A stretch of DNA of 64,000 nucleotides from Luteococcus peritonei (GTDB lineage Bacteria; Actinomycetota; Actinomycetes; Propionibacteriales; Propionibacteriaceae), in assembly GCF_039526385.1 (NCBI RefSeq), contig NZ_BAAAIX010000028.1, forward strand, positions 124,001 to 188,000, given 5' to 3'. This document shows, one piece after another, positions 7,086-15,284 of the stretch (within the stretch, counting starts at the first letter, position 1; each line of letters starts with the position of its first letter). The notes below the pieces were generated by a model. That model saw nothing but the letters and a program-made list of their open reading frames with translations, made no database searches and was not told where the DNA came from. The position numbers were made by a program, and so were the translations under genes.

Positions 7086-9269
7086 CTACCCCCGACCTGC
7101 TGGCAGGGTCGGGTCGATCTGCTCCCGACCTGCTTGCAGGGTCGGATCAATTTGCTCGATGATCCAGGCCAGCTCGAAGGCCTCTTCGCGCCAGGAGCCG
7201 TAGCGCCCGGAGACACCGCCGTGGCCGGCCACCATCTCGGTCTTGAGCAGGATGGGGCGCTCGGCGCTGGGCTCGACGCTCTGGCGCAGCTTCGCGACCC
7301 ACTTGGCCGGCTCGGTGAAGAAGACCCGGGTGTCGTTGAGGCTGGTGGTGGCCAGGATGGCGGGATAGCGGCCGCCGGAGATGTTCTCGTAGGGCGTGTA
7401 GGACTTCATGTAGGCGTAGACCTCGGCATCCGTGATCGGATTGCCCCATTCCTCCCACTCCACCGCGGTGAGCGGCAGGTCCGGGTTCAGGATGGTGGTC
7501 AGCGCGTCCACGAAGGGCACCCCGGCGTTGACGGCGCGGAAGAGCTCGGGCGCCAGGTTCGTGACGGCACCCATCAGCAGGCCGCCGGCGCTGCGGCCGC
7601 GGGCCGCCAGCCGGTCAGGGGAGGTCCAGCCCAGCTCCACCAGGTGGCGGGCGCAATCCACGAAGTCGGTGAAGGTGTTCTTCTTGGTCAGCTCCTTGCC
7701 CTGGTCGTACCAGGCGCGGCCCATCTCGCCGCCGCCACGGATGTGGGCGATGGCGAAGACAATGCCGCGCTGCAGCAGCGAGAGCCGTGCGACGGAGAAG
7801 AAGGGCGGGATGGAGACCTCGTAGGAGCCGTAGCCGTAGAGCAGGCAGGGGGCGCTCCCGTCGGGGACGACGTCCTTGTGGTGCACGAGGCTGATCGGCA
7901 CCAGGGTGCCGTCGGCCGCGGGCGCCCAGATCCGCTCTTGCACGTAGTCGGTGGGCTCGTAGGGGCCGTGAACCGGGTGGTCCAGCACGGGGGTGCGCTT
8001 CAGCCAGCTGGTGCTCCCGTCGGCCAGCCGGCACTCCAGGATGCTGGCCGGGGTCACCAGCGAGGTGTAGTGCAGCCGGACGCTGGGGCTGTCCCAGTCG
8101 GCCTCGCTGGCGGGCCAGACGTCGTGCACCGGCTCGTCGAAGGCCACCCACTGCGGTTGGCCCCATCCCTCGCCCTGGCGGTGCAGCAGGGCGACGGCGG
8201 ACAGGCCTTCGCGGCGGCCGCTGAGCACGGCATGGCCCTGGTAGGCCTCCACCCCCTCCAACCGGGTTCCCTGCTGGCCCTCGACCACGGTGGTCCACTG
8301 CTCGGGGCTGGTGGCGTCCAGCGGGGCGCTGGCCAGGCTGAAGTCGATGCAGTCGCGGTTGTGCAGCACCAGCAACTGGTCACCGGCCAGCTCGACGGAG
8401 TAGTCGAGCCCCTCGGTGCGCCCGGCGACGGAGCGGGGGACTCCGGTGGGGTCGGCGGTCGGCAGCAGCCACCACTCGCTGGTGAGCTTGGTGCCGGCGG
8501 TGAAGACCAGGTGGCTGCGGTCGCGCGACTCCTCGACGCCCAGCCAGAAGCGCTCGTCATCCTCCTGCAGCACCAGGGCGTCCTCGCCGGTGCCGCCCAG
8601 CTCATGGCGCCAGACCTGGAAGGGGCGCCAGGCCTCGTCGACGCGGGAGTAGAAGAGGAAGTCGTTGCCGGCCCAGGCGATCCCGGCGGCGATGCCCTGC
8701 AGCAGGGGACCGGTGTCGGTGCCGGTGGCCAGGTCGCGCAGGTAGAGGTCGTAGCGCTCGTCGCCGGCGTGGTCGACGCTCCAGGCCAGCAGCCGGCCGT
8801 CGGGACTGACGCTGAAGGCTCCGAGCTGGAAGAAGTCGTGGCCCTCCGCCTCGCGGTTGCCGTCGAGCAGTACCTGCTCGCCGGCGACGGCCGAGGAGAG
8901 GTCGGGGCGCTCGCCGGTGGTGTCGGCCACCCGGCAGTGGATCGGGTAGTCGCTGCCCTCGACGGTGCGGGTGTAGTACCACCAGGCCCGGCGGCCCTCG
9001 GCCGTCTCGTGGGTGGCGCGGGCGGGCACGCTGAGGTCGGTCTGCTGGGTGCGCACCGAGATGTCGTCGAAGATCTCTTGGCGCAGCCCGGCCAGGTGCT
9101 CGGTGCACCGCTCGGTCCAGGCGTTCTCGGCCTCCAGGTGGCTGATCACGCGGGGGTCCTGCTTGTCGCGCAGCCACTCGTAGTCGTCGATGACCTCGTC
9201 GCCGTGGAAGCTGCGGGTGATGGGGAAGGTGGGCGCGACCGGGGCGAGCGCGGGATCAGGCATGGGCAT
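7086..9269 (-). CDS. ptrB: Oligopeptidase B (S9A serine peptidase)
   Basis: 727 residues, slightly longer than typical. An N-terminal beta-propeller is followed by an alpha/beta-hydrolase domain with GRSAGG (catalytic Ser560), an aspartate in SLNDTRV and His683 in AGHGG. It cleaves short peptides after basic residues in the cytoplasm. The start at 9269 (MPMPDP) follows a leaderless TAGGCT box. The last 23 residues are odd: an 11-residue unit occurs twice (EQIDPTLQAGR, then EQIDPTLPAGR), encoded by a 33-bp tandem duplication. The conserved fold appears to end just before it, near IIEQIDP. Confidence 0.92.
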   Translation of the reverse strand: MPMPDPALAPVAPTFPITRSFHGDEVIDDYEWLRDKQDPRVISHLEAENAWTERCTEHLAGLRQEIFDDISVRTQQTDLSVPARATHETAEGRRAWWYYTRTVEGSDYPIHCRVADTTGERPDLSSAVAGEQVLLDGNREAEGHDFFQLGAFSVSPDGRLLAWSVDHAGDERYDLYLRDLATGTDTGPLLQGIAAGIAWAGNDFLFYSRVDEAWRPFQVWRHELGGTGEDALVLQEDDERFWLGVEESRDRSHLVFTAGTKLTSEWWLLPTADPTGVPRSVAGRTEGLDYSVELAGDQLLVLHNRDCIDFSLASAPLDATSPEQWTTVVEGQQGTRLEGVEAYQGHAVLSGRREGLSAVALLHRQGEGWGQPQWVAFDEPVHDVWPASEADWDSPSVRLHYTSLVTPASILECRLADGSTSWLKRTPVLDHPVHGPYEPTDYVQERIWAPAADGTLVPISLVHHKDVVPDGSAPCLLYGYGSYEVSIPPFFSVARLSLLQRGIVFAIAHIRGGGEMGRAWYDQGKELTKKNTFTDFVDCARHLVELGWTSPDRLAARGRSAGGLLMGAVTNLAPELFRAVNAGVPFVDALTTILNPDLPLTAVEWEEWGNPITDAEVYAYMKSYTPYENISGGRYPAILATTSLNDTRVFFTEPAKWVAKLRQSVEPSAERPILLKTEMVAGHGGVSGRYGSWREEAFELAWIIEQIDPTLQAGREQIDPTLPAGRG
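7091..7156. repeat. 33-bp tandem duplication (two units) at the 3' end of ptrB
   Basis: Units 7091-7123 and 7124-7156 differ at four positions. Each carries a dyad (CCGACC ... GGTCGG around a TGCTGGCA or TGCTTGCA core) able to form a hairpin. Because 33 is a multiple of three, the duplication added 11 codons in frame to the peptidase. Confidence 0.9.
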
Positions 9270-9275
9270 GGCGCA

Positions 9276-9281
9276 AGCCTA
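9276..9281 (-). promoter_or_regulatory. -10 box of leaderless promoter for ptrB
   Basis: On the minus strand TAGGCT is followed by six bases and the ATG at 9269. Confidence 0.45.
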
Positions 9282-9513
9282 GGCGCGCCGAAATGGTCCA
9301 GGCCCATGGTCGGCGGGGTTCACAGTTCAGTTGCCGCCCTTCCGGCGGCCCCGGGTGGGCGGGCGTTTGGGCTCAGCCCCGAGGCGTGCCAAAATGACTG
9401 CGGGAGTACTCTTGACTTTCACCGGCCTGAGCACGCCCTTGTTCCAACTGCACCACCGGTGCGCCTGCTGGATGGGCGTACCACCATCTGCAGGACTCCC
9501 GAGAGGATCCTTT

Positions 9514-10947
9514 GTGACGCCCCGTTCCCCCAAGACCGAGACCGCCGAGCTGGCCGAGGTCGCCGAGAGCACCGCCCCGAAGACGGGCACCAAGGCTGCC
9601 GCCAAGAAGGCGGCTCCGCGCAAGGCTGCCGCCAAGAAGGCGGCTCCGCGCAAGGCTGCCGCCAAGCCGGCCGCTGACGCGTCGGCTCCGGCGAAGAAGA
9701 CCACCGCCCGCAAGACCGCCACCAAGGCCACGGCCCGCAAGACCACCCGCGCCAAGCAGGACCTGGCCGACGAGGTGGAGCTGGACGAGACCGAGGTCGT
9801 CACCATCGACGGTGCCGACGGCGAGGACGTGGAGGTCCAGGTCAAGCGCGAGGGCGACGACGTGGTGCTGACCGTCGGCGGCAAGAAGCGCTCGCTGGAC
9901 GATGTCGACGAGGCCGAGTTCAAGCCCGAGGAGACGGCCAAGGAGGAGAAGGAGCTGGTCGAGGAGACCCAGGCCTTCGTGGTCTCCGATGCCGACGACA
10001 CCGACGAGCCCGAGCAGCAGGTCATGGTGGCCGGCGCCACCGCCGACCCGGTCAAGGACTACCTGAAGCAGATCGGCAAGGTCGCGCTGCTGAACGCCGA
10101 GATGGAGGTTGAGCTGGCCAAGCGGATCGAGGCGGGCCTGTTCGCCGAGGAGCAGCTCAACGACGCCGATGCCAAGATCAAGCAGGCGGATCTCGAGGAC
10201 TACGAGTGGATCGTCGAGGACGGTCGGCGCGCCAAGAACCACCTGCTGGAGGCCAACCTGCGTCTGGTGGTCTCGCTGGCCAAGCGCTACACCGGCCGCG
10301 GCATGCTCTTCCTGGACCTGATCCAGGAGGGCAACCTGGGCCTGATCCGCGCCGTGGAGAAGTTCGACTACTCCAAGGGCTACAAGTTCTCCACCTACGC
10401 CACCTGGTGGATCAAGCAGGCCATCACCCGCGCCATGGCCGACCAGGCCCGAACCATCCGCATCCCGGTGCACATGGTGGAGGTCATCAACAAGCTGGCC
10501 CGCGTGCAGCGCCAGATGCTGCAGGACCTGGGCCGTGAGCCCACGCCGGAGGAGCTGGCCAAGGAGCTGGACATGACGCCCGAGAAGGTCGTCGAGGTCC
10601 AGAAGTACGGCCGCGAGCCGATCTCCCTGCACACCCCGCTGGGCGAGGACGGCGACAGCGAGTTCGGTGACCTGATCGAGGACTCGGAGGCCGTGGTCCC
10701 GGCCGATGCGGTGAACTTCACCCTGCTGCAGGAGCAGCTGCACGACGTCCTGGACACCCTGAGCGAGCGCGAGGCCGGCGTGGTCTCGATGCGCTTCGGC
10801 CTGACCGACGGCCAGCCCAAGACGCTCGACGAGATCGGCAAGGTCTACGGCGTGACCCGCGAGCGGATCCGCCAGATCGAGTCGAAGACGATGAGCAAGC
10901 TGCGCCACCCGTCGCGCTCCCAGGTGCTGCGCGACTACCTGGACTGA
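9514..10947 (+). CDS. sigA: Principal RNA polymerase sigma factor (SigA/RpoD, HrdB-type)
   Basis: 477 residues. A Lys/Ala/Pro-rich N-terminal extension (to about residue 75) and an acidic segment precede the conserved core: DPVKDYLKQIG (region 1.2), NLRLVVSLAKRYTGRG, FLDLIQEGNLGLIRAVEKFDY, FSTYATWWIKQAITRAMADQ (region 2.4) and GVTRERIRQIESKTMSKLRHP (region 4.2). This is the housekeeping specificity factor. The GTG at 9514 is favoured because GAGAGGATCC sits about 7 bases ahead; the long upstream open frame has no recognisable sequence. The terminator at 10956 isolates it from the acetyltransferase gene. Confidence 0.95.
   Translation: MTPRSPKTETAELAEVAESTAPKTGTKAAAKKAAPRKAAAKKAAPRKAAAKPAADASAPAKKTTARKTATKATARKTTRAKQDLADEVELDETEVVTIDGADGEDVEVQVKREGDDVVLTVGGKKRSLDDVDEAEFKPEETAKEEKELVEETQAFVVSDADDTDEPEQQVMVAGATADPVKDYLKQIGKVALLNAEMEVELAKRIEAGLFAEEQLNDADAKIKQADLEDYEWIVEDGRRAKNHLLEANLRLVVSLAKRYTGRGMLFLDLIQEGNLGLIRAVEKFDYSKGYKFSTYATWWIKQAITRAMADQARTIRIPVHMVEVINKLARVQRQMLQDLGREPTPEELAKELDMTPEKVVEVQKYGREPISLHTPLGEDGDSEFGDLIEDSEAVVPADAVNFTLLQEQLHDVLDTLSEREAGVVSMRFGLTDGQPKTLDEIGKVYGVTRERIRQIESKTMSKLRHPSRSQVLRDYLD
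9601..9660 (+). repeat. Two exact 30-bp tandem repeats inside sigA
   Basis: Two identical 30-bp units at 9601-9630 and 9631-9660 encode AKKAAPRKAA twice, giving a histone H1-like basic tail. Partial copies flank the units. Copy number could vary between strains. Confidence 0.92.
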
Positions 10948-10955
10948 GCAGACCT

Positions 10956-10992
10956 GACGACGCCCGCCGGAGAGACTCCGGCGGGCGTCGTC
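10956..10992 (+). terminator. Terminator-like hairpin after sigA
   Basis: A perfect 17-bp GC-rich stem with an AGA loop begins 9 bases after the sigA stop. It lacks a U-tract, as is common in high-GC actinobacteria. Confidence 0.7.
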
Positions 10993-11040
10993 GCGTCCCG
11001 GCTGGATATCCTGCTGCCGCACCCACCACGAAGGAGAACC

Positions 11041-11556
11041 ATGGCCGAGCGCACCCCCTACCTGATCAAGCGGGCCGAGCACCCGGCCGAGCTGGAGGGC
11101 GCGGTGCGGGCCCAGGCGCAGGCCTGGCGGGAGACCTACGCCGGCCTGGTGCACCAGGAGCACATCGAGCAGCGCAACCACGAGGGTGCGATCGCCCGGC
11201 GCACCATGGACTGGGCGTTGTCCAGTCAGGAGGGCACCTGGTTCTGGATCCTGATGGACTCACGGGACCAGCGCGTGGTGGGGGTGGCCAGTGCCTGCCC
11301 GGCCCGTGAGGCCGACGCCCCCGAGATCCTGGAGCTGGCGATGCTCTACCTCACCGACGAGGTGAAGGGCACCGGTGCGGCCGAGCGGCTGATGGAGATG
11401 GCCATCGGTGACATGGACTGCTACCTGTGGGTGCTGGCCGGCAACGAACGGGCCATCGCCTTCTACCGCAAGCACGGCTTCGAGCCAGACGGCGGGCGGC
11501 GGATGCGTGAGGACCTCGGTGTCGAGGAACTGCGGATGGTGCGCCGCCAGTCCTGA
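11041..11556 (+). CDS. GNAT-family N-acetyltransferase
   Basis: 171 residues with one Gcn5-related acetyltransferase domain: the acetyl-CoA binding strand-loop ELAMLYLTDEVKGTGAAERLME near residues 99-120 corresponds to the family motif A, and NERAIAFYRKHGFEPDG is motif B. The substrate is not predictable; relatives acetylate small amines or protein N-termini. AAGGAGAACC directly precedes the ATG, a clear ribosome binding site. It is a single gene between the sigA terminator and a convergent membrane protein gene. Confidence 0.85.
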   Translation: MAERTPYLIKRAEHPAELEGAVRAQAQAWRETYAGLVHQEHIEQRNHEGAIARRTMDWALSSQEGTWFWILMDSRDQRVVGVASACPAREADAPEILELAMLYLTDEVKGTGAAERLMEMAIGDMDCYLWVLAGNERAIAFYRKHGFEPDGGRRMREDLGVEELRMVRRQS

Positions 11557-11565
11557 GCACTGGGC

Positions 11566-13005
11566 TCAGCGTCGCGCGATCCGTCGCCCGAACAGCCCGC
11601 CACCGCCACCGGAGCCCGCTGCCGGGGGCGGGGGGTCCTCGGCCCGGATGATCGGGATCACCTGGGTGGCCTCCTCGTCGCCCAGGAAGTCTGCGGTGGT
11701 GGGCGTCGGTTCGGGGCGACGCAGCTGGCGGGCGCGCAGCCGGGCATGGCGGGCACGGTCCATCACGGTGGTGCGGGGCCCGATCTGGCCCTGCGGCAGG
11801 CGGCGTCCCAGCTGGGAGGCCTTCCAGCGCTGGCGCACCCGCACCCGGGCGTCGACGTCAAGCATCTGCAGCACCTGGTCGAGGGCGGACAGGATGCCGC
11901 CGCGCAGCAGCCACTCCTGGCTGTTCTCGTCGGCCTCGGCCATCAGGCTGGCCAGCTCGGCGCGGGCATTGCGCAGCTGGCGGTAGTTCACGGCGAAGAC
12001 CTCGTGGGCCTTGGACTCGTTGCCGTTCGCCTCGGCCTCCACCATGGTGCCGAAGGCCTCGATGCAGTCGCCCAGCCGGCGCAGCACCTCGGCCACACCG
12101 CCCTGGATCCGCACCGAGAAGCCGCGGTCCGCATCGGCGCGGAAGTTGGCCGGGTGCTCGGCCACCGGGGGCGCCTGGCGCTCCATCAGCATGAAGATGG
12201 CGCGCAGGCTGAGCAGGCAGTTCTCGAGCGTGTACAGACCACTGGTGAGGATGGGGGAGACATCGGCGGTCCCCACGGCGCGCGAGTTGAAGCGGCGCAC
12301 GTCGGACAGGTCCTCCACCTGTTCGTGGGCCTTGCCGATCTGGCCGGTGATACGTCGTGCGTCCACCAGCCACCGGGCCACCATCGGCTTGGTGATGTCA
12401 CCGGTCTGCATGGCGTCGGCGGCGCGGAAGAGCACGTCGCGGCTGCTGCCGGCCACCCGCCGCACGGAGGCGGAGGCGGAGCGGTAGGGGACCGCGGGCG
12501 GCAGCAGCAGCGGGAAGACGACACCGACCAGGGCGCCGATCAGGGTGGAGATCACCCGGGTCTCGGCGGCCACGTCGAAGCGGGTGGATCCCAGGATCAG
12601 CATGGCGGAGATGGGCATCTCCAGCGCCGAGTCGCCCAGCCGCATCATGCGGGCCAGCAGCAGCGCGGCGAAGATCACCAGACCCAGGCTCCACCAGTGC
12701 ATGCCGAGCCAGCCGGTGGCCAGCAGGGCCATCCCGACGCCGCTGCTCACCGCGACGACGCGCAGCGCACCCTTCTTGAAGGAGCCGGCGGCGGAGGCCT
12801 GCATCACCAGCAGTGCGGTGAGCGCTGCGGTGAGGTCGATCGGGCCGTGCACCAGCCAGCGGGTGAGCAGGTAGGCCAGCGTCGAGGCGATGGCCAGGCG
12901 CGCCATGTTGCCCACCACCGGCACGATGCGTGCGAAGGAGGCCGACCAGCCGGAGGGGCGGGTCGGCCAGAGGCGATCGAGGATCCAGCTGGTCGTGGTA
13001 CGCAT
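11566..13005 (-). CDS. FUSC-like/aromatic acid exporter family membrane protein
   Basis: About 479 residues. The N-terminal third is hydrophobic, with about four to five membrane segments (near residues 30-55, 60-80, 85-125, 135-165), and the rest is a long cytosolic region with helical stretches around MEAEANGNESKAHEVFAVNYRQLRNARAELASL. The C-terminus is Pro/Gly-rich (PPPPAAGSGGGGG). This matches the plan of FUSC/ArAE-type proteins, some of which export aromatic acids. The ATG at 13005 is chosen over the TTG at 13014 because TAGAAT lies 8 bases upstream of it. It is divergent from the GST gene with 83 bases between them. Confidence 0.7.
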   Translation of the reverse strand: MRTTTSWILDRLWPTRPSGWSASFARIVPVVGNMARLAIASTLAYLLTRWLVHGPIDLTAALTALLVMQASAAGSFKKGALRVVAVSSGVGMALLATGWLGMHWWSLGLVIFAALLLARMMRLGDSALEMPISAMLILGSTRFDVAAETRVISTLIGALVGVVFPLLLPPAVPYRSASASVRRVAGSSRDVLFRAADAMQTGDITKPMVARWLVDARRITGQIGKAHEQVEDLSDVRRFNSRAVGTADVSPILTSGLYTLENCLLSLRAIFMLMERQAPPVAEHPANFRADADRGFSVRIQGGVAEVLRRLGDCIEAFGTMVEAEANGNESKAHEVFAVNYRQLRNARAELASLMAEADENSQEWLLRGGILSALDQVLQMLDVDARVRVRQRWKASQLGRRLPQGQIGPRTTVMDRARHARLRARQLRRPEPTPTTADFLGDEEATQVIPIIRAEDPPPPAAGSGGGGGLFGRRIARR

Positions 13006-13013
13006 CGCGAACA

Positions 13014-13019
13014 ATTCTA
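13014..13019 (-). promoter_or_regulatory. -10 box of leaderless promoter for the FUSC-like gene
   Basis: On the minus strand TAGAAT is followed by eight bases and the ATG at 13005. Confidence 0.4.
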
Positions 13020-13040
13020 TGAGGCTCGTCTTGGAGCGGA

Positions 13041-13073
13041 CTGAGCGCAGGCTGGGTGGCCGCTGAGCGCAGG
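13041..13073 (+). repeat. Direct repeat CTGAGCGCAGG upstream of the GST promoter
   Basis: Two exact 11-bp copies at 13041-13051 and 13063-13073, 22 bp apart (about two helical turns). The second ends 3 bases before the -10 box of the GST gene. This layout suits a regulator binding on one DNA face. Confidence 0.55.
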
Positions 13074-13076
13074 TGG

Positions 13077-13082
13077 TAGATT
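13077..13082 (+). promoter_or_regulatory. -10 box of leaderless promoter for the GST gene
   Basis: TAGATT, six bases, then ATG at 13089. Confidence 0.5.
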
Positions 13083-13088
13083 AGTTGA

Positions 13089-14159
13089 ATGGACAACAAC
13101 CCGGACACGAGCACGACGACCACCGAGCTCGAGGAGCACGCCAAGGGCGGCGTCTACTCCAGCAAGGGCAAGGACTACCAGCGCGACACCCGCTACATCA
13201 CCACCCGGATCAAGCGCACCGTCGAGCCGGGCGAGGACGCCGTCGCGGTGGAGCCCGGCCGCTTCCGCTTGGTGGCGGCCCGCGCCTGCCCCTGGGCCAA
13301 CCGCACCATCATCGTGCGACGCCTGCTGGGCCTGGAGGATGCGATCAGCCTCGGCCTGCCCGGCCCCACCCACGACGCCGACTCGTGGACCTTCGACCTG
13401 GACCCCGACGGCCTGGACCCGGTGCTGCGGATTCCGCGCATCAAGGACGCCTACCTCAAGCGCGACCCCCAGTACTCGCGCGGCATCACCGTGCCCGCCG
13501 TCGTCGACGAGACCACCGGCGCCGTGGTGACCAATGACTTCGCCCAGATCACCCTGGACCTGTCCACCGAGTGGACCGACTTCCACCGCGAGGGCGCTCC
13601 GGACCTCTACCCGGAGGCGCTGCGCGAGGAGATGGACCAGGTGATGCGGCGCATCTTCACCGAGGTGAACAATGGCGTCTACCGCTGCGGCTTCGCAGGT
13701 AGCCAGGAGGCCTATGACGCGGCCTACGACCGGTTGTGGACCGCCATGGACTGGCTGGAGGAGCGGCTGGCCACCCGTCGGTACCTGATGGGGGAGAGCA
13801 TCACCGAGGTCGACGTGCGGCTGTTCACCACGCTGGTGCGCTTCGACGCGGTCTACCACGGCCACTTCAAGTGCAACCGCAACAAGCTCACCGAGATGCC
13901 GGTGCTGTGGGCCTATGCCCGCGACCTGTTCCAGACCCCCGGCTTCGGCGACACCGTCGACTTCGAGCAGATCAAGGCCCACTACTACGTGGTGCACACG
14001 GACCTGAACCCGCTGTCGATCGTGCCCAAGGGTCCTGACCTGGCCGGCTGGCTGACCGAGCACGGACGCGAGTCGCTGGGCGGGCGGCCCTTCGGGGACG
14101 GCACCGCGCCCGGCCCGGTGCGCCAGGCCGAGCGGGCGCCGCACAGCATCCTGGCCTGA
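13089..14159 (+). CDS. Xi-class glutathione S-transferase-like (ECM4/YqjG family) thiol-quinone reductase
   Basis: 356 residues. The catalytic CPWANR motif (Cys67) and the C-terminal helical domain with the conserved YRCGFAGSQEAYD and YLMGESITEVDVRLF mark glutathionyl-hydroquinone reductases, which reduce S-conjugated hydroquinones. Actinobacteria usually use mycothiol rather than glutathione, so the physiological cofactor here is probably mycothiol (inference). The start follows a leaderless TAGATT box, and a pair of direct repeats just upstream may be an operator. The gene stands alone, 50 bases before the flavin oxidoreductase gene. Confidence 0.88.
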   Translation: MDNNPDTSTTTTELEEHAKGGVYSSKGKDYQRDTRYITTRIKRTVEPGEDAVAVEPGRFRLVAARACPWANRTIIVRRLLGLEDAISLGLPGPTHDADSWTFDLDPDGLDPVLRIPRIKDAYLKRDPQYSRGITVPAVVDETTGAVVTNDFAQITLDLSTEWTDFHREGAPDLYPEALREEMDQVMRRIFTEVNNGVYRCGFAGSQEAYDAAYDRLWTAMDWLEERLATRRYLMGESITEVDVRLFTTLVRFDAVYHGHFKCNRNKLTEMPVLWAYARDLFQTPGFGDTVDFEQIKAHYYVVHTDLNPLSIVPKGPDLAGWLTEHGRESLGGRPFGDGTAPGPVRQAERAPHSILA

Positions 14160-14209
14160 GCGCTCCACGCGCGCCTGGCCGGAATAGCGGGAGGGGGCGG
14201 GCGGTTGGG

Positions 14210-15232
14210 ATGGGTGTGAGCACACCGATCCCGCTGTCCGTCCTCGACCTCGTCACCGTCACCGAGCAGACCACCACGGCGCAGGCGCTGCAGCGCAGCA
14301 TCAGCCTGGCCAAGGCTGCCGACGAGCTCGGCTACAACCGCTTCTGGGTGGCCGAGCACCACAACATGCCGGCCGTGGCCTCCACCAACCCGCCGGTGAT
14401 CCTGGCCGCCCTGGGCGCGCACACCCAGCGGATCCGGATCGGTTCGGGCGGCGTGATGCTGCCCAACCACGCCCCCTACGTGGTGGCCGAGCAGTTCGCC
14501 CTGCTGGAGGGCCTCTACCCGAACCGTGTCGACCTGGGCCTGGGACGCGCTCCCGGCACCGACCAGCGCACCGCCGCCGCGCTGCGACGCTCCACCGACA
14601 GCCTGGGCGTCGAGGAGTTCCCGCAGCACGTGCTGGAGCTGATGAGCTGGCTGGGCGACAACCGGCTGGAGAACCCGATGTCGGCCCAGCTGTCGGCCAC
14701 ACCGAAGGGGGAGACCCATCCCGAGGTCTGGCTGCTGGGCAGCTCGGGCTACTCCGCCCAGCTCGCCGGCATGCTCGGCCTGCGCTACTGCTATGCGCAC
14801 CACTTCGGCCAGATGGACGAGGTGGCCGTGATGGAGTCCTACCGCAACCGCTTCGAGCCCTCCCCGGTGCTCGCCGAGCCCCATGCCATGATCTGCACCT
14901 CGGTCATCACCGCCGAGACGCCGCAGCAGGCCGACTACCTCGCCGGCCCCGCCAAGCAGATGGCCCTGGCGCTGCGCACCAACCGGCTCACCCCGGTGGT
15001 CAGCCCCGAGACCGCTGCCGAGCGTGGCATCTCGCCGCTCGACGAGCAGATGCTGGGCCACCTGCCCGCCACCAAGTTCGTGGGCACCCCCGGTGAGGTG
15101 GCCGACGACCTGCAGCGTCTGGTGGAGCGCACCGGCGTGCAGGAGCTGATGCTGGCGGCCACCACCTACGACGTGCAGACCCGCATCGACACCCTGCGCG
15201 ACGTCTCCCGGATGGGGCTCACCACCCGCTGA
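14210..15232 (+). CDS. LLM-class flavin-dependent oxidoreductase
   Basis: 340 residues, a luciferase-like TIM barrel. Visible are GYNRFWVAEHHNMP near residues 44-57, IRIGSGGVMLPNHAPYVVAEQF and RVDLGLGRAPG, the pattern of the MsnO8/YhbW-type alkanal monooxygenase-like subgroup that uses FMN or F420. The substrate is unknown. The ATG at 14210 has GGGAGGGGGCGG about 10-20 bases upstream; a GTG two codons later is an alternative. Convergent with metF across a bidirectional hairpin at 15244. Confidence 0.87.
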   Translation: MGVSTPIPLSVLDLVTVTEQTTTAQALQRSISLAKAADELGYNRFWVAEHHNMPAVASTNPPVILAALGAHTQRIRIGSGGVMLPNHAPYVVAEQFALLEGLYPNRVDLGLGRAPGTDQRTAAALRRSTDSLGVEEFPQHVLELMSWLGDNRLENPMSAQLSATPKGETHPEVWLLGSSGYSAQLAGMLGLRYCYAHHFGQMDEVAVMESYRNRFEPSPVLAEPHAMICTSVITAETPQQADYLAGPAKQMALALRTNRLTPVVSPETAAERGISPLDEQMLGHLPATKFVGTPGEVADDLQRLVERTGVQELMLAATTYDVQTRIDTLRDVSRMGLTTR

Positions 15233-15243
15233 GCACACGACGA

Positions 15244-15274
15244 GGGGCCCTCACCGCTGACGCGGTGAGGCCCC
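15244..15274. terminator. Bidirectional hairpin between the LLM gene and metF
   Basis: Stem of about 13 bp with one bulge (CTCACCGC, loop TGAC, GCGGTGAG at its core), placed between two converging genes. Confidence 0.65.
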
Positions 15275-15284
15275 TGGTGCGTGC

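Noticed and set aside
6549..9677. 1042-residue open frame antisense to oligopeptidase B and sigma factor
   Set aside because: It reads through two genes of known family on the other strand with repetitive Gly/Val/Gln sequence; a shadow frame.
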